Shown: positions 11,510 through 23,036, counted from the stretch's first letter. The stretch is 64,000 nt of DNA from Strobilurus pachycystidiatus (GCA_019915135.1 JAHLMK010000007.1:1736001-1800000), one strand, 5' to 3'. Numbers and translations are program-made. The notes: a model not told the origin generated them from the letters alone.

Positions 11510-14197
11510 ATGCCAGACTCGCCTATAATCCTCAACCCTTCCATTTCTGCTGACTCTAATAGTGGGCGCGTTACCCCACCCTCCACTAAGTTCCCGGGGG
11601 ACGCTCTCAGCAACAGCACCCCCATACACCCAAAAATGGCCGGTCAGAGTAGGTTCGCTAGCCGACACAAGAACGATCCGATGTCAAAGATCCACGAGAG
11701 ATTGGCCCGGGAAACCGCTGGTCACTACATTGGTCCGATGCCCGTTCAACAATTCTTTGACGACTTCATGCCATGGAATCCCACGACGCCGAAAGGTTAT
11801 TGCACCAAGAAGCCGTCCGCAGCTCGCAAAGCGAGTCTGAAGGCCTTGTCAAGTCTCCCTGAGACTCAGATGTATAGCAAGTTTGTAAGTTTTCGTGCGC
11901 CACACTGGAGTAGTATTGACTGAAACTACTTGTCACAGATCGAAGCCTTTTCAGGATGGCCCTTCGAGACCAGCGTACGCCGAAAATATATCAAATGTGT
12001 TCTCGACTTTCGGGACACTCACAGCTACCGCGACAGCACTTGCCGCTCACTTGGCCTCGACATCACCGTCTATGGCAAGCCGCGCATTCTTCGTAAAGTT
12101 CCTCGACCTATGGACTTCTACAACGCGGAAAGCTTCGTTGAGCTGAAGGCGTCGAAAGACATGGATGCTTTTGTCGATGGTCCAAACGCTCATTCCTCTC
12201 CCGTCGACTCCGACGCTCCCGACGAGGCAGCTGATCCATGCGGCGACGAGCTTGGTGTGGTCGACGAAGAGCATGATGTTGACTCGACCGAGGACGTCGA
12301 CGAAGAGCATGATTTCGACTCGACCGAGGACGCTGTTCGATTGGATGCTGCTGCGGATGATGACCAGCAGCACAACAAAGAAGTCGAGGATATGGACGAC
12401 GACCCTTCAGCCCGCATCGAAAAGCCTGTTTCTCTGCCTAGCTTCCCTTTTGAAAATGCCACGCGCCACGGGACCGCGACTCGCGGCCAACTTGCGTCGT
12501 ATACCGCTGTCATCATGGCCGTCCAATATCGCTCGCATGTGTTCGAAGCCCTCATATGTGGTCCATATGCTCGCTTAATGCGCTGGGACCGCTCGGCTGC
12601 GATCGTCACCGAGAGGTTCAACTACACCGAGAACACCCTCCTCTTCCAATATTTGCTGCGATTTGCACAGCTCTCGGATGCTCAGCGCGGTCTAGATCCA
12701 TTGATAACTGTTCCCTACGAGGAGGAAGGTCAACTTGCCCGAGCGGCCTTCCAAAGATATGCGTCAGCAATGTGGCAAGGGAAGGCGGCTTCTATGTACG
12801 AGCAGCAGTCCAATGTCAAGGTTCTTGCCCTCTTGAAGATGACCTTCAATGGGACCAGCTACATCATCCCCGCTCCTACGTTTCACGACGCATTCCTTTC
12901 CCCGTTCAGCCGCTCGACGCGGCGATGTCTTATTCTACGCCTCAATGATGGCGACAAAGAGGGCGACGAACAGGACAGCGCCGGAGGGCAGGACCAAGAT
13001 GGCGACGTCCTCTACCTGAAAGACTACTGGCGGGACGACTCTCCTATTACTGTCAAGGAATCTGAAATTTACAAACTTCTGGAAGAGCACAAGATACCCA
13101 ATGTAGCTCAAATGGCAGCAGGGGGGGACGTCGACGACAAGGAGACTATTGGCGATCGCTACGTGAACATGGACTGGGTTTACACCGACACGGAGTTAGC
13201 TATAAGGCGCCTCACTTGGCATCGCATCATCCTTCAAACTGTTGGTCGCGATCTTCTGACATTCCGCACCGCGCGGGATCTAGTTCGATGCGTAGCAGAT
13301 GCGATGCTTGGTATGCATTTCCTTTCGGTATCCTATAAGTTTGCTCACGACCTTTCGTAGCCCATGAGATGGCATTTAGGGCTGGCATTCTCCATCGCGA
13401 CATCAGTGCCGGTAATATTCTCATGACCATCAATCGAGGTCGCAACCTTCCGATTTCTGGATTTCTCATAGATTGGGACCATGCTGTTCTCATATCGCTA
13501 GCTGAAAAGCACAAGGACCAATGTCGTATTTCTCGAACTGTAGGCGTCTAATCAGATTTAATTCGATCTTTATTGACACTGCACAATGTAGGGGACTTGG
13601 CAATTCCTATCAGCCAGACTCAGTGAGCATCCAGACGCGGAGCACACTGTCTTTGACGACCGAGAATCGGCGCTACACCTGCTCACCTATGCGGGCCTCC
13701 GTTATCTCAAACACGACGCCACCCCCGGGGAGCTCACTGCCCTGCTTGAGGTCTACGATGTTTATATTGCGATTTTGGGCATGCCTGACACAGGCACGCC
13801 CGCTAAGCGTGCTTACATGCAGGCCGTAGAAGTAGGAAAAGTCCATTTCAAAGTTGCAGCCTTCTCCAAACTACTGCGTGAGTTGTGCAGGGTCTTCGCT
13901 ACTCGCTATCCTCTAGACCGTGACTCGGACTGCGAGGATGACGAAGACCTCCGCACAACAGCGCGGAGGGCGCAGCTGGAAGACCCGGCATGGCTGTACT
14001 CGACTTTGGGAAAGTTTGCGGACAAGTTACCTGTACGCGGTCCAAAAGAGATCGATTGGATCGACAACTCTACCGTGACTTTCCCTGACCGGGCCAAACG
14101 CAAGGCAGGCGACGAGGGAACTGTCTCCATTCAGCTCTTGAAGAAGTTCAAGGCATTCGATGGTAATGCCACACCACCGGTCACAAGTGATATATAG
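11510..14197 (+). CDS. FunK1-type protein kinase
   Basis: This is a member of the fungal-specific FunK1 kinase family, expanded in mushrooms and with unknown substrates. There are four exons: 11510-11884, 11939-13310, 13361-13539 and 13592-14197. The N-terminal third is typical (PFETSVRRKYIKCVLDFRD). The catalytic loop is HRDISAGNILM (near 13395-13425), and LIDWDHA replaces the usual DFG metal-binding loop, as is normal in this family. The helical C-lobe continues with GTWQFLSARL across the third intron. An acidic insert between the two halves contains a 36-bp tandem repeat (12260-12331). The extreme C-terminus holds a basic RAKRKAGD segment that could be a nuclear signal. All joins keep frame. 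The upstream ATG at 11492 has poorer context. The stop is TAG 14195-14197. Confidence 0.87.
12260..12331 (+). repeat. Two-copy 36-bp in-frame tandem repeat in the FunK1 gene
   Basis: Two adjacent 36-base units (12260-12295 and 12296-12331) differ at two or three bases. They encode VDEEHDVDSTED and VDEEHDFDSTED, a strongly acidic stretch between the two kinase parts. Being a multiple of three, it can expand or contract without breaking the frame. Confidence 0.9.
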
Positions 14198-14414
14198 TCA
14201 AGTCGATAAAGATATTACTTGTAGCACGATACTATACGATCAACAACATACGTACGAAGATGCCGCGTTGTAGCATGCCTTATACAATTTTCAAAGGTCG
14301 AGAGATCTTGATCTCCCTAATAAAAGGTCACAAATATCAATGACATTTCCACAAAAACACTACAAAATCAAGACATAATTGAAGAAAGTGATTTGAACCT
14401 TGGACGGTCTGAAT

Positions 14415-15938
14415 CTAGAATGCCAACTCGACCTTCGCCATGGCAGTAGACAAGTCTACATGGCCTCGCTTAGCCCCATCCTCACCCCGCGATGCAGAAC
14501 CGACCAGCCTGCCTCCAGCGATGCGCTCCACTTTGATGGTTCTGCCTCTTTCCTTCTCAGCCTCTTGGTCGTAGTCAAGAATGGTCTGACCAATGACCGT
14601 CTCCAACTTGAAGGTCCCCTCATAGGTTTCATGGAGTCCCACATGAACGCTACCCATGGTGGTAGCAGCATTGAGAGTGAGGTTGGAGTCAACAGGCGCG
14701 GAGGGAAAATCGATCGTGACCAGACCTCTCGCGGTATGCGCAGACACGTTGAAATTGCCGCCTGTCGTATTGGAAGAGATGAGCGACACAACGGATTTGA
14801 CGGCACTATACGCATATGGATGTCAGTACTGTACGAGACGAGATGGGGGCAGGCTTACGCGTTCACGGTGTCCATCTTCAAGACGCTAGTGCGGGCCTCA
14901 TCCAAAGAGTTGAGATCGACGGTGACATCGATGACGCCGTTGGCTGTAGAGAGGTCGAGGTACTCCGACGCATTGAAATACCCCTTGATTGCGCCGTTGA
15001 TGTTGCTGAAGTTGCCGTGGCGAGAAACCACAGACTACGACATGATAACTTGATGAGTGCGTTATGAATTGCGCCTGAGCGAGGTACGTACCTCGGCTTC
15101 AACGACGGCATTGACTGTTTTCGTTACAATGGAATCAAAGAACACAGAAGATAGGTCGCCAAAGAATTGCGAAAAGATAGGCATGTCAATGTCGAACACC
15201 GGGATGTACAGAGGGCTGTTCGACTCCTTCGAAAGAGGAAGAATGACATGAACGTCGAAGCGAAGGTGGACATGGTGTCTATCGCGGCTACGTTGAGGAG
15301 TCTTGGGGGAGAGAGATACACATATCAGAAGAGTCAGTGAATCGTACTTGCAAACACTTACGAAAATGCCGACGCCGTTTTGGCCATCATGCCTGCTGAC
15401 TTGACAGACTTTGACAAGGTCAAGTTCGTCATGTTCCTGCTTGTACCACACGACAACCTCGACCTTGATCGAATCCGAGACCTCGTCAGATTGGGTCGTG
15501 AATACCTTCCCCGAGGAATACAATCCCCGAGAGACGAGGAAGAGACTCTCAGACGAAAGAGGAAGTTCGAAGTGGACGGATGTCTTTTCGATCTCGGTGA
15601 AGGAAGGAACGACTTCTGGGCAGTCTAGCACGTGAAGGTCGTGAGGAATTGGCCAGTCCTGGTCTTCGTCCGGGTTACTCTAATCATGCAATTGGGATCG
15701 ATCCAGAAGAGAAAGAACGTCGATAGAGACATACCTGGTCGAGGAAAGCGGCATATTTCTCTTGGACAAACGTGATGTCCTTGAGAACAAGTCCGAGAAG
15801 AAGAAAAGAAGTAAGAAATAAGGTGATCTTTTTGAACACTTTTCGGCGACGAGAACGTTGATCCTTCCCACGTTCTCCAAGAGGGAGCTCCTGGTAGTTA
15901 GAAGGAAGGAGTTCTGTGGGGTTGTCGACAAAGCCCAT
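14415..15938 (-). CDS. Single-pass membrane protein of unknown function
   Basis: I do not recognise a named family. The protein starts MGFVDNPTELLPSNYQELPL, has a basic patch (KDQRSRRRKVFKK) and one membrane helix (ITLFLTSFLLLGLVLKDITF, about residues 33-52). The rest is a large extracytosolic part. It contains beta-rich segments such as SEYLDLSTANGVIDVTVDL and NLTLNAATTMGSVHVGL, reminiscent of the DUF4097/adhesin-like repeats seen in many basidiomycete proteins, and several N-glycosylation sequons. Five or so short introns are implied; the coding sequence ends MAKVELAF then a stop at 14415-14417. The start at 15938 is the ATG next to the conserved leader, with a TATATAT box about 40 bases upstream. 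Orientation (N-in, C-out) is inferred from the positive-inside rule. Confidence 0.7.
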
Positions 15939-16523
15939 GGTGGTAAAGATGAGAGTCAGTGATGTATGTCGCAAGCCATATATACTCTACAAAGCCTACA
16001 CGCGCCGCGTCCATGAAACCGGAATCAATACAGGTGCGGTACCGAATCAATGGCTGCGCTGTCAAGATCTACACTGCGGCACAGCCTTGATTCATTGTAG
16101 GAGTTGGTGCATGATGCATGCTACCCTGTTATCAGAGCTGACAAGAGGTTTTCAAGTCGTTCATTTCCCGCAGCGTTCGTCAAGTCCATGTGGACAAGGC
16201 ACGGATGCACCCGACATGGACATGACACACGCTGCGGGCCAAGTTCAAATTCCAGTTTGAACGACGGCCAGAGTCTAAGATGTCTTGGCTTGCGCGATAC
16301 CATGATGGTCCATACCTCATGTCACTGAGTGACGATGACGAGACCGTGATTCACAGAGTCCGACTCTGTTGAAGATCGGATGCCATCGTCATTCATCAGT
16401 ATACAGTGGTGATGACATTGAACCAGAAGGTTCTTCGCTGGCCTGTCACTTCGCGTATGACTCTGAGGAAAAAATGGCGACATAAGTTCAATTGCCTAGC
16501 TCATTACACATCTAGGCTCGAAG
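15939..16523. other. Intergenic region
   Basis: This is the promoter of the membrane-protein gene and the 3' flank of the MDR enzyme. I see nothing else. Confidence 0.5.
15978..15984 (-). promoter_or_regulatory. TATA box for the gene at 15938
   Basis: TATATAT on the minus strand lies about 40 bases upstream of the minus-strand ATG. Confidence 0.45.
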
Positions 16524-18028
16524 TTACAGCTTTGGGGTGCTCTCTGTCGTTACTTTGACAACACTATCCGAGATGTGAGAGCTTTCAATAATCACAAAGA
16601 AACTGACTTACAGTTTTCCTGTGTTCCCACCACTGAAAAGCATCGGCAATGCCACTGGGGCTTGTTCGAGACCTTCGACAATGTGGAACTTGCGCTTGAT
16701 GGACCCATCAGCAATTCCTTTCGCGATTTCGGCGATTCCTTCATGATACCGTGACTTGTAATCGAATCTACAGCCCCGGAGGTTAGACTCTGAAACAAAT
16801 TCATCATAAACGCGACGTACACAATGAATCCCTGGATTTTAGCGCGCATAGAGATGAGTGTCAAGTAGTTCTTGAGGCCGCTTGGGCGACCGTCTATAAC
16901 AGATATTTAGGAACTGAAGTATGCTTGAACAAATTGGCTTACTATAGTCGGAGATGGCCCCGCACAGGGCGATCCGTGCATTCTGAGCCAGTCGCGTTAA
17001 GACGAGATCGAGGATTTCACCTATATAGCAGCAACCTTAGCATGCAATCACGCCCACGGTAAAGTGGTTTTGGTTCTTACCACCGACATTATCAAAAAAG
17101 GCGTTTACGTAGTCAAGGCTCTTGAAGTCTTTCGCGAAGGTTTCACTCTTGTAATTGAGTGCGGCATCCACGCCAATGTCGTTGACAAGCCAGTCGCATT
17201 TCTCTTGGGACCCTGCAATGGCAATGACCTTGGCACCCCATCTCTTACCGAGTTGGCACACCAGAGATCCCACTGAACCTGCGGCGCCAGACACGACGAG
17301 GGTCTCTCCCGGTTTGACGTCGCAGATGTCCTTCAATCCCTGAAAGGAGATTGAGTGGACCTGTTATAGGCGTGCAACTTTGTGCTTACGAAGTATGCAG
17401 TAAGACCTAAGGAAAGGCGAAGTCAGATGCCACTCCGAACCCCAAAGGACTAGAGGGATGCACCTGATATGCCCAAGTTGTTCAAGAAATCTAACGGTTC
17501 AGAACCAGGAGGCGCGCTGAGCAAGGAATTAAGCAGTCCACTCTTGGTTCGAGCGAAGAAGGCCCGTACACAATTTTGGTCAGAGCCTTGTCGTTCATGA
17601 GGGCATACTCGGCCCAGCCTGACGTTATTGAGATAGTCAACGGAGCTGTGGGTGGTTGAGAGCTCACCAGAAGTCCCGGTGACCTGGTCCCCGACTTTGA
17701 ACTGGCTTCCCTCTCCTGTTCTAACAACAGTGGCGAGAGTCAAGGCGCGCATCGTCTAAGTATCATGGTTCTGATCAAGACAACCGCGACGAAGTAGACG
17801 AGTAACAAAAAGGCGTACCTCGCCAATTTTGACAGGAGGAAGATAACTGCGAGTGTCATTGAGCCAGCCTCGCATAGCGGGATCCAGAGATATATAGGTG
17901 GTCTTGACGACGACCTCCTGGGCGCCAGGTTTGAGATCCTCGAGGTTCGCCTCTTCTGTCCTGAAGGTAGTTGGCACAATTGGGCCAGTCGGCCGTTCAT
18001 TGAGAACGATGCGCTTGTAGATCGTCAT
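16524..18028 (-). CDS. NADP-dependent MDR reductase (leukotriene B4 dehydrogenase / prostaglandin-reductase type)
   Basis: The protein starts MTIYKRIVLNERPTGPIVPT and has the family hallmark ISLDPAMRGWLNDTRSY. The nucleotide-binding loop VVSGAAGSVGSLVCQLGKRW is followed by VIAIAGSQEKC. The family reduces alkenals and alkenones with NADPH. Roughly nine exons are implied. One is only 17 bases (17390-17406, encoding LTAYF with a split codon) and is flanked by good donor and acceptor sites, giving the expected join SGLTAYFGLKDI. The last exon is short too: after the intron ending near 16565 it encodes VVKVTTESTPKL and a stop at 16524-16526. The frame is consistent throughout. The start is the only ATG in the first exon that precedes the conserved region closely. 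It is not closely similar to the MDR gene at 3059; the two belong to different subfamilies. Confidence 0.85.
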
Positions 18029-18245
18029 GTTGAAGGAATGGCAGAAGAAAAAGAAACCGACAGCTTTAAGACAGCCATCCAAACCGGTGACCACTGTGCC
18101 GGTCGGAAGTAAAAATCAGCGCGACTGATCGACTGACGCATGTTTATCTGAATATCGGCTATCGTGGGTCCCCGAGGTCGGGCGTCATAGCGAACCACGA
18201 TTACACACTGACAGGTAATTCATTAGACTGGTGTCTACACTACGA

Positions 18246-20804
18246 TTATACTTTCCTCTTCTTATACTGCTGTGCCAATTGCGATAAAACCGCATGCTCG
18301 ATCGTCACCTCCCAAAGTTTCGTCCGTGCCGTGATATTAGCATCGGCCAAAAGCGCCCTCCGCGCATGCGCCTCCTTCAGAATCTCAGCTTTCGACAACT
18401 TCCTCGCAACGGGCTGTACAGGCTTAGGCTGCGCAACCTTCACCTCCCTGGCACCCTTGGGGAACAACGCGGATATCAGGGCGGGCAACACCTCCTCGAC
18501 ATTCGCACTCCTCTCAGCCTCCTTTGCAATCTTCATGACATCTTCATTGAGCGCCCAATCAGCCATCCTGTTCCTCCGAACAGCGCGACGCGACGTACCT
18601 TCTTCAGACGACGAGGTGAACTTGCCTTTCCCTTTCACCAAACCTCCTTCGTCTTGAGTAGGACCTGGGGCGTATACAACTGGTTGCACCCCGAGCTCCG
18701 GAAGATCCCACGTCGAGTTCGTCGGTGTAAGTAGATCAAGCTCCCCGAAGGAGCTCATAGACGGCATGGGCGACCCGACCAACGAGGGTGGACCGCTGAA
18801 GTCGGGTAGGCCAATGTTTGTGTTGATGTGCAACGACGAACCAGACGCATGTTTTGATGCTGCAGGGGATGGTTGATATGTAGTGCGTTGGTTCGGTAGA
18901 GACTCTGCAAGAAGAAGTGGATCGATGGCTGAATCTGGCGTAGACATCCACTGAGGGACATGGGGCTCATGATGTAAAGACTGAAGCGCGTGCTGGGGCC
19001 GAGATTCCTCTGGCTCCGATAACTGGAATACGAATGGTTGCTGTTCTGTGGGAGGATGTGTGTCGTCGGCATAAGAGTTCGTCACTGGGGGTATCGAGAG
19101 TGCTTCTGGTATCATGTCCGGCTGGCCACTCCAGACATCGGACGACACATTGGGCATTGGTTCAGGTTCCAACATCCCGAAATCAAAATCCGTAGAGAAG
19201 TCGGGCATCGGTGACGAGGGATCCGACGGAACACCCAATTCAAGATTCCCAAAGTCTACAGCCGAGACTGGTAATGAATCGAGGATGGGCATCCATGTGT
19301 CCATGACCCATTGTTCGACGTCCGGGGTCGTATTACTTGATGCCGAGTCGGAGGAAAGTAAGGCTTGAAGTGACGGTGCATTATTGTCAGTCGATAGTAA
19401 CGATCCGAGTAACTCGTCGAGGACATTAGCCTGAGTAGGTGCTTCGATGGTCGAAGATTGCGAAGAGGATGATTGAAGGGGTGCACAAGACGAAGAAGTA
19501 GGCGTGAGGAGGGATGATGAACATGGAAGCTCCGATTTGATATTAGGTTGAGAATCTCTGGATTCGTTACTGACGTCGTTCAGAACGAGGGACGGCGGGT
19601 CTGATAAATCGATGGGGGATGATGGATATGCAAGGCTTGCTGGTGATGAAGGTTGCTGGAAGGCAGATGAATTGGAGGTCGAAGGTTTGGGTGTGGAAGG
19701 AGAAGGGTAAGTTTGCGTTCTGGCAAGGTAGTGGCCATTGACATTGGAGGACTCGCCGCCGTCTACTGCCGCATCCTTCTTCGCCTTGGACGAACCGCCC
19801 TTGCCGTTGACGGCGAACCAATAGTTTTTGATAGCGGCTTTGCGTGTGGCGGCACGGATATGGCCCATGAGCTGAGAGACGAGCGATTTGACTCGAATCT
19901 TCTCATGCTCTGGGGCAAGATCGACGTTCCAACCCTCCATGGGTGATTTGCCCTTCCCCTTCCCCTTGTCCTGCGCCATCACTTTCACAAGCTCGAGCAA
20001 CAGCGGAAGCACTTCGCGGTCCTTTATAAGGGAGCGGACGATTTGGGTATTGGATGGAGGAGGGAATTTGTTGCTGTCCGTTCGCTGCTTTTTGGCCGGG
20101 CGATCATCGTCGTCGATAACGATAGGATTGACCGAAGAGCCCAGCGTGCTTCGATGTGTGATGTTGATGGGTTTCACTCCACCAACCAAGCCCGCGGTGC
20201 CAAGGAGAGCAGATTGGCTGCGAAGCCAATTGGCGGGGATGGGTCCGGAGGGATCAGGAAGAGCGATGGGCGGGGGCGGGGGCCGCTCGTAGAGCACAGT
20301 GGCTTTGCGTTTGAGCGACGGTTTGGCGGATTTACGCTTAGCCGGGGTAGCAACCGACGAGTCCCTAGATGAGGACACCGAGGGCGTGGTGGATCCAGGC
20401 CGCGCCGTGTGCAGAGGGGAGGAGGCAGCATGCGGATGTGCCGGAGGCCGAAGACAAGAGATCAACGACAAGGCTATTGGATTGACGGGAAGTTCAATAT
20501 CAAGTTGGGAACCAGGAAGTGCAATGGTCCCCACGTTTTGTGTCATAGAAGGCATGATGTTTGCGATGCTGCTTGTGCCGGGGAGCGCGAGGGCGGGCGA
20601 CGGTGACCTACCTCTCAGGATGGGAGAAGCAGGAGGGGAGCCGCCGAAGAGAGAGTGCTCGTCGTCTCCCGCGGCCCACTGCTCGCTGTCCATCTCCATG
20701 TCGTCGATCACACTTTGTGGCGCGTCAGACAGTGCCATGGGCGTGCTTGCCAAGATACACACCTCTCGCGTGCGATAGACTGACTGCAACGAGGAAGATG
20801 CCAA
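18246..20804 (-). CDS. Large low-complexity nuclear protein of unknown function
   Basis: This is an uninterrupted frame of 852 residues. I recognise no domain. It is rich in Ser, Pro and Asp/Glu. Basic motifs that look like nuclear localisation signals include PAKRKSAKPSLKRK (near residue 155), PAKKQRTDS and the C-terminal YKKRKV. A compact helical region around residues 255-345 (REVLPLLLELVKVMAQD, then RVKSLVSQLMGHIRAATRK) and a helical C-terminus (KLSKAEILKEAHARRALL) are the only parts likely to fold. The acidic, Ser-rich middle could be an activation or scaffold region; this is inference. An alternative start at 20738 (MALSDAPQSV) is plausible because the first 22 residues look unlike the rest. 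No intron is required. Confidence 0.65.
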   Translation of the reverse strand: MASSSLQSVYRTREVCILASTPMALSDAPQSVIDDMEMDSEQWAAGDDEHSLFGGSPPASPILRGRSPSPALALPGTSSIANIMPSMTQNVGTIALPGSQLDIELPVNPIALSLISCLRPPAHPHAASSPLHTARPGSTTPSVSSSRDSSVATPAKRKSAKPSLKRKATVLYERPPPPPIALPDPSGPIPANWLRSQSALLGTAGLVGGVKPINITHRSTLGSSVNPIVIDDDDRPAKKQRTDSNKFPPPSNTQIVRSLIKDREVLPLLLELVKVMAQDKGKGKGKSPMEGWNVDLAPEHEKIRVKSLVSQLMGHIRAATRKAAIKNYWFAVNGKGGSSKAKKDAAVDGGESSNVNGHYLARTQTYPSPSTPKPSTSNSSAFQQPSSPASLAYPSSPIDLSDPPSLVLNDVSNESRDSQPNIKSELPCSSSLLTPTSSSCAPLQSSSSQSSTIEAPTQANVLDELLGSLLSTDNNAPSLQALLSSDSASSNTTPDVEQWVMDTWMPILDSLPVSAVDFGNLELGVPSDPSSPMPDFSTDFDFGMLEPEPMPNVSSDVWSGQPDMIPEALSIPPVTNSYADDTHPPTEQQPFVFQLSEPEESRPQHALQSLHHEPHVPQWMSTPDSAIDPLLLAESLPNQRTTYQPSPAASKHASGSSLHINTNIGLPDFSGPPSLVGSPMPSMSSFGELDLLTPTNSTWDLPELGVQPVVYAPGPTQDEGGLVKGKGKFTSSSEEGTSRRAVRRNRMADWALNEDVMKIAKEAERSANVEEVLPALISALFPKGAREVKVAQPKPVQPVARKLSKAEILKEAHARRALLADANITARTKLWEVTIEHAVLSQLAQQYKKRKV

Positions 20805-21868
20805 GGCGGCCAGCGTGAAGGATGGCGGACGAAAAGGCGGTCAAGCTGCACGGCTAAAAATCGAGAAAAATCGGTGAATATGCGTCCAGCAGTGCAGATT
20901 AGGTATCTCTGACCTCGACTGCGCGATAGCCGGGCGGTAGAAAGGGTATCGAGGCCTTGAGGTCGTGGTCGGAGGGAAATGAAAAAAAGCCTTAGCCAAA
21001 CAGCCAGCAACAAGTCGGCCCCGAGTCATGTGACCCTGAGCTCGATCTTGGCCGATGATCATGATGGCGCGTCAAAGCGCGCCATCGGTACGCCGCTCAC
21101 TGGTCGATGTCGTCCTTGTTCAGCATCTAAGATTAGTAGTGACCATGCTGTAAGTGTATCACGCGTTGATTGAACCATAAACTACGCCATCGATTCAACA
21201 GTCATCTCGTCCTAAGTACATCACGCCACACAGAGGAGGATTTCTCTCAGAGTCCTCAAATGTATGTTCTCCCTTGGGAAGGGACAGGAAAAGCACCCTG
21301 TTTTGTATTCGTCTCCATCATAATATGGATGGTATGCGTTGTATACTACGTACATCAGAACGCACTGTTCATCATGTCATTCACGTTCGGCAACGTTCTG
21401 GGCGCGCCCTTGGTTTTCTGGACTATGTTATGCGCGCTCATAGAAATGCCAAGTAACACGGCCGTTTGAACCTTTGGAAGGTACTTGCATAAACTTGAAC
21501 GGTTTGAACTGTGTCTTGACAACGGAAACGCCGCCCGAAGCTCAACTTGGCATGGCCCGCGTGGTGGAGCATCCGAGAGGAGTATGTCAAAAGCCCTTAC
21601 TGTATGCTGTATCGAAAGGCCTCGTTCGCCAACAGTTGGCAGTATGAGGCCCTCTGTGATATGGTCTTGAAACAGCAGGCGTAGCATGGACTTGGTGCGC
21701 AAAAGAGCAAACGGTGAGGCGAATTGAACCACGCGAAGTGGGTCGCGAAGCCGAGACGATGTGGTTGCCGCTTACGTAGGGTGAGTGGGGCCATATAAGG
21801 TGATTTTTTGCCGTTGCCGTCACCTTTTCCTGTTCTCCTTCACCCACGCTAGACGTTCTCAACTCAAG
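20805..21868. other. Divergent promoter region
   Basis: About 1.06 kb lies between two divergent starts. A 99-codon open frame (21170-21469) with two hydrophobic stretches is present, but I have no support for it. A TATA-like ATATAAGG lies at 21793-21800, 69 bases before the GPI-protein start. Confidence 0.5.
21793..21800 (+). promoter_or_regulatory. TATA box of the GPI-protein gene
   Basis: ATATAAGG lies about 70 bases before the ATG at 21869. Confidence 0.5.
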
Positions 21869-22846
21869 ATGTTCTCGCCTTTCGTTTACACCATTGTTGC
21901 CGCCTTCGTCGCTGCTGTCATCGCGCAGTCTGACTTCATCATCAACACGCCGCAAGTTGCCTTCACCCCGCGCAGTCGTCGCAGTCCCGCTCACTCGTCT
22001 ACGCAGTTCCAATGTCGTTACGTGCCAGCCTTCCCTGCTCAGCTGGAGCGGCGGATCTCGTGAGTGCCAGCTCGCTATCCCTGTGCAGAGCGCAGTCGCT
22101 GATTGCCCCTCTTTCAGCTCCCTACCAGCTCGTAAGTCGTCGAGTGGCTCTGCTCACACCGGGACCTATATCTTCTTTTCTAGTTGTGCGTCTCTTCCTT
22201 TCTTCTCATCTTGAGCCCTCCTGACCCCGCCTTTGTGTAGCATCACTTCCGGGACTGACAGCGGTACCACCCTCCAAGATCTTGGCGCCCAGACCGGCAC
22301 TTCTCTGACGTACACTCCCACCAGCGATTTGGCCAGTGCGTACTTGCGCCCGCTCGCTCTTGACATTAGCTCACACCATTCCAGACACCCAGATCGTGTT
22401 TAACCTCAGGGACCAGACTGGTACCATCCGCCAGACCGGTATCATCAACGTCGCCGGTGGCTGTACGCCGTATCTCTCCTCTCCACGTCCCCTACTCACA
22501 CCTCTCTAGCTACCGACTGCTCCAGCAGCGCAGCCTCCGGCACCGCCGCCTCTACCTCTGGTGGCTCTGAGTCGACTGCGGCCACCACGTCCACTGGCGC
22601 CGGATCGACGACTACATCGGCGGGCTCTTCCGAGTGCGTACCCGTCACTGATCTCGCTCCGCCATTTAACCGCCTTGCAGATCTTCGAGCACCAAGAGCA
22701 CCGGATCCACCACCACCAAGGCCTCTACCAGCTCTTCCTCCACCAGCTCCAGCCCCGCTGAGAGCTCTGGCAACGCCGCCGTCAAGCTCTCTGGCGCTGG
22801 CTTTGCCGGTGTCTTTGGAGCCGCCCTCGTTGCTCTCCTCGCTTAA
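21869..22846 (+). CDS. Kre9-like serine-rich GPI-anchored cell-surface protein
   Basis: This is a small secreted protein of a family common in basidiomycetes (Ser-Thr-rich, Kre9/Knh1-type N-terminal domain), thought to act in cell-wall structure. A signal peptide (MFSPFVYTIVAAFVAAVIAQ) is followed by SDFIINTP, then TCQPSLLSWSGGSPPYQL, LQDLGAQTGTSLTYT and TQIVFNLRDQTGTIRQTG. The C-terminal part is almost all Ser/Thr/Ala/Gly and ends in a hydrophobic GPI-type tail (FAGVFGAALVALLA). Inferred exons are 21869-21951, 22007-22059, 22118-22131, 22184-22185, 22241-22335, 22385 to about 22463, and two more to TAA 22844-22846. Intron 1 has a GCAAGT donor. The fourth exon is two bases long, and the reading frame of the conserved domain depends on it. 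Confidence 0.83.
22184..22185 (+). other. Predicted 2-nt micro-exon (TT)
   Basis: The dinucleotide lies between an intron of 52 bases (GTAAGT to TTTTCTAG) and one of 55 bases (GTGCGT to TGTGTAG). Including it gives PPYQL-F-ITSGTDSG, matching the family pattern; skipping it gives an immediate frame error and a stop within a few codons. Confidence 0.6.
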
Positions 22847-23036
22847 ACAGGACATTCACGAACTCTTTCCCCTTGCGCTCGTTAGGGCTGTCCATTCGTT
22901 ACTACCCAACAAGTACTTTGGCTATTCTTCCCTTAATATTCTTTACATATTGCATGGTGGACACTCCCTTCGTATAGACAGAGGTTTCCTGATAGATGTT
23001 GTTGTTCCAGCTACGTTCTCCCTCTACGAATCACCC

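Noticed and set aside
21170..21469. 99-codon open frame with two hydrophobic segments
   Set aside because: Sits in a divergent promoter region, with no conserved motif, no intron signals and poor start context.
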